The translations under genes and the position numbers were made by a program. Below are positions 61,601 to 64,000 of a stretch of DNA of 64,000 nucleotides, piece after piece. The DNA is from Opisthocomus hoazin (lineage: Eukaryota > Chordata > Aves > Opisthocomiformes > Opisthocomidae), in NCBI RefSeq assembly GCF_030867145.1, contig NC_134415.1:22236417-22300416 (forward strand), in the 5' to 3' direction. The first letter of the stretch is position 1, and each line of letters begins with the position of its first letter. The notes below the pieces were generated by a model. It did not search any database. It saw only the letters and a list, made by a program, of their open reading frames with translations, and was not told the origin of the DNA.

Positions 61601-62334
61601 TAATCATTTGTGAGTGCGAATGGATGGTGTACAGTCCAAGTTAAAAACTGAGGTTTGGACTTGAGCTGAAAGGTGTGATCTAATGAGTTATTACTGCTTC
61701 TCACAGTGAGCACTGGAGACAGACTCTCAACAGCTGCATCTGTGAGTCTTTCTCCAGTACTGCCTTTTTTTGTTTTTTTAAATGCTGTGAGCTGAAGTAC
61801 ACTTGTTCCGTGTAACTGCAGAGTATGTTTTAAAATGCTGTCTATTCATCATAAGGCTTAGAAGGCTAGGTTTTGGTCAGTTACTGTGAGACACTACATG
61901 AAGAAAAATAGTCATGCTCCGTATGCTGCTAGGATTGTGAAGGTTTAATGATATGAGCCTTACATGTTCCAAACTTGTTACTGATGTTGATCTCAAACAA
62001 ACCAGAAAAGCTTAGGCTTTCAGGTAACCTGCTGCAGCACTGTTTTAAGAGCTTCCAAAATTAACATGCAAGGTTCAGTGTCTGTGTTGTTTTAGGTGGC
62101 TTTTTTTCTTTTAAATAATGACATGTGTGGTCACCTCCCTTGCTGTCGTAGTAGAAATGGAATGTAGTGAGATTTGGATGCTACCTACTCAAACAGAAGC
62201 CAGGAGAGGTGAGGTAGTGACTAATCTGAATGATGGTGGATCTTTGTGTTTTTGATTTGTAGACCATTGAAAATTTGGTGATGGCAGTGTAGAATTCACT
62301 CCAGAGACTGTAAGCCTACTGACAGTGGGCTAGT

Positions 62335-62397
62335 TTCTTCTGTGTCCTTTGTGAACCCCTTGGAAGAAGCCTGTGAACCACAGGTTCAAAACCACTG
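62335..62397. mobile_element. hAT (Charlie/MER-like) DNA transposon terminus, decayed
   Basis: The last 20 bases read ACAGGTTCAAAACCACTG; the complement CAGTGGTTTTGAACCTGTGG is close to the terminal inverted repeat CAGTGGTTCTCAACCTGTGG of several non-autonomous hAT elements. Just inside it, GTGAACCCCTTGG followed by GTGAACCACAGG fits the 'gtccgcggacccc' inner part of such elements. The opposite end was not found. Confidence 0.42.
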
Positions 62398-62730
62398 GGT
62401 TTGGATCTCAAATTAACAACAAGTGGAAGGACCCAGAAACTTCATATTTAAAATAGGTGAAGTTGTGCGTAGGAAATCCTTCCTCTCATTTGTATTTGCA
62501 GAACTTTGATTACGGAAACTTGCAGTGTGGTTCTGGTTACCCATGTTCGTGTTTTACACTGCTAGCCTTTACCCATTGCCTGAGATGAAATAGCATGGCT
62601 CCACACTAGTATGGTATTGCCACGCTAAACGAAGTCTTTGATACTGAGAAGTGAATGTAAATTAAATCCATTAAAATGTTAGCTTATGATTTGTGTCAAT
62701 ATTACCTTTCTAAAATAAGTGATGCTTGTA

Positions 62731-62868
62731 GTGTTTGGGATATTCAAGACCTGCCTGGACTAGGTCCTATGCAGCCTGCTGTAGGCGACCCTGCTTCGGC
62801 AGGAGGGTTGGACTAGATGACCCACAGAGGTCCCTTCCAACCCCGAACATTCTGTGATTCTGTGATAT
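62731..62868 (+). mobile_element. CR1 LINE, 3' end in the last intron
   Basis: The match is clear: GATATTCAAGACCTGCCTGG, GTAGGCGACCCTGCTTCGGC, GGGTTGGACTAGATGACCCA, CAGAGGTCCCTTCCAACCCC and the end ATTCTGTGATTCTGTGAT. It is the least decayed CR1 copy in the window and lies in sense orientation within the intron after exon 14. Confidence 0.95.
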
Positions 62869-64000
62869 TACTTTATTATCCTCTTCATACTTAAGTGACA
62901 TCAGAAACATATGTTTGTGTGTTTTAGACTTTGTCATGAAATAGCTGTGGCAATTGGTAAATTTTTCACTAGTAAAAATTGGGAAAATTAATTTAAGGTC
63001 CCCAGTATGTAAAAAAAGTTCCAGCAGGAACTACTTCTGGAATCCTCTCAGGAGTTAAATTAAGTGGAAGCATCCAAATATAGTGTGATTAATACTGAGA
63101 GCATCCAGACTAAAACTAGATAAATACAAGATGTATTCTCTGATTTGTGAGGTACTAAAACTGAGTGTTATTGCACAGTCTGACCTGGTTGTATATTTGG
63201 ATAGTGTTTTGTCTTCAAGTAGACATTCTGTAGGAACCTCATGGAGAAGCAAGCATTTTTCCATTTGTGTGAGGTTACCAGTAATATGTTTTTACTTAAG
63301 CTGAGATTCTGCCAAACTTCATACCTATTCATTTGTGAAACCACATTTGGTGTTCTGCATTTCAGCTCTTACTGGGCTTATTTTATTGTTGTGAGATGTG
63401 ATATACAGATTTATTTATTTATTTGAGCTTAAACTGTCCTATTGTCGTTGACGCCAATAGCAGAAGCTTAGGTTGGGTGGTTAGGTTACATTAGGCTGTC
63501 TAACAGTCTACATTAGATACCTTAATTTCAGTGGCTTTTAACTGGCAGAGAGTTACTTTGGAATGAAATTCTTCATCCTAGATCTGTGTTAGAGAGTGAA
63601 TATGTTTGGATTGCATGTATTTCTAAGTAATAATTAGAAATGTTTAATAAAGGAGTGAGCATATGCACAAAATGCTGTATTAGTGGGGAAAAGTTTCTTT
63701 ATTCTTTGAAGTATTTAGTACTGTTGAGATCTGGTAAAAATGAAAGTCTGTGGGCAGATCCAAAGTTGGACAGAAGTCTCCCTCTGAAAATATGTTCAGG
63801 TTTGTTTTGAGTAGTAAACCTCGGGAAATTGCCACTTGTACAGCTGCTAACAAATTCCCCCAGTACCAGGAGAGCAACTATTACAAACCTTGATTTTGAA
63901 GAAAAGACAAAATGGCTTGGAGTTGAGCAAGATTTGAAAATTAAACGTTAATGACTTCTAGGTGTCCAATAGCCTGAGAATCTTGCAGGACTGAAAAGCA

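Larger units (their letters stand above)
53015..64000 (+). other. SRBD1: SRBD1 intron 14, runs off the window
   Basis: No exon matching the next part of SRBD1 was found, so at least 10,986 bp of intron. It contains the A16/C4A4 tract (55,581), the hAT-like terminus (62,335) and a CR1 end (62,731). Around 58,680-58,870 the sequence is unique and AT-rich, of the kind seen in conserved non-coding elements, but conservation was not tested. Confidence 0.8.

Noticed and set aside
1..64000. CRISPR arrays, rRNA, tRNA genes, LTR pairs
   Set aside because: None were seen on reading both strands; tRNA and miRNA hairpins cannot be excluded without a covariance search such as tRNAscan-SE or Infernal.

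Overview
The window looks like a bird nuclear genome, or possibly a reptile's. It is AT-rich with long introns. It carries three CR1 LINE 3' ends with the sauropsid-type tail, plus older MIR, L3-like and hAT-like remnants, and interspersed repeats are sparse. The species cannot be fixed from sequence alone.

Layout. Positions 1-16,100 are intergenic; I recognise no coding exon there, only one CR1 copy, one clear MIR and a small tandem duplication. Positions 16,100-17,600 are a dense CpG island with GC boxes and ETS-type motifs and no visible TATA box, as at a housekeeping promoter. From the island to the right edge the plus strand holds one gene, SRBD1 (S1 RNA-binding domain 1, a eukaryotic relative of bacterial Tex). 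Thirteen consecutive coding exons lie between 24,120 and 53,014. All have GT-AG borders and matching phases, and together they encode about the first 612 residues. The rest of the YqgF-like domain, the helix-hairpin-helix region and the S1 domain must lie beyond the right edge. Positions 53,015-64,000 read as one long, unfinished intron.

Numbering. I call the first coding exon 'exon 2' because its ATG is the first base after the acceptor, so the 5' UTR must come from at least one upstream exon, presumably in the CpG island. The exon 1 borders are inferred.

There is no operon-like logic, CRISPR array, rRNA or recognisable tRNA. I found no convincing novel gene system. The points most worth checking are: an upstream ORF in good Kozak context in the CpG island; a candidate alternative 5' exon at 18,010-18,122 that stays open and would join SRBD1 in frame; strong G-quadruplex motifs just downstream of the promoter and in intron 1; and several ancient transposon remnants.
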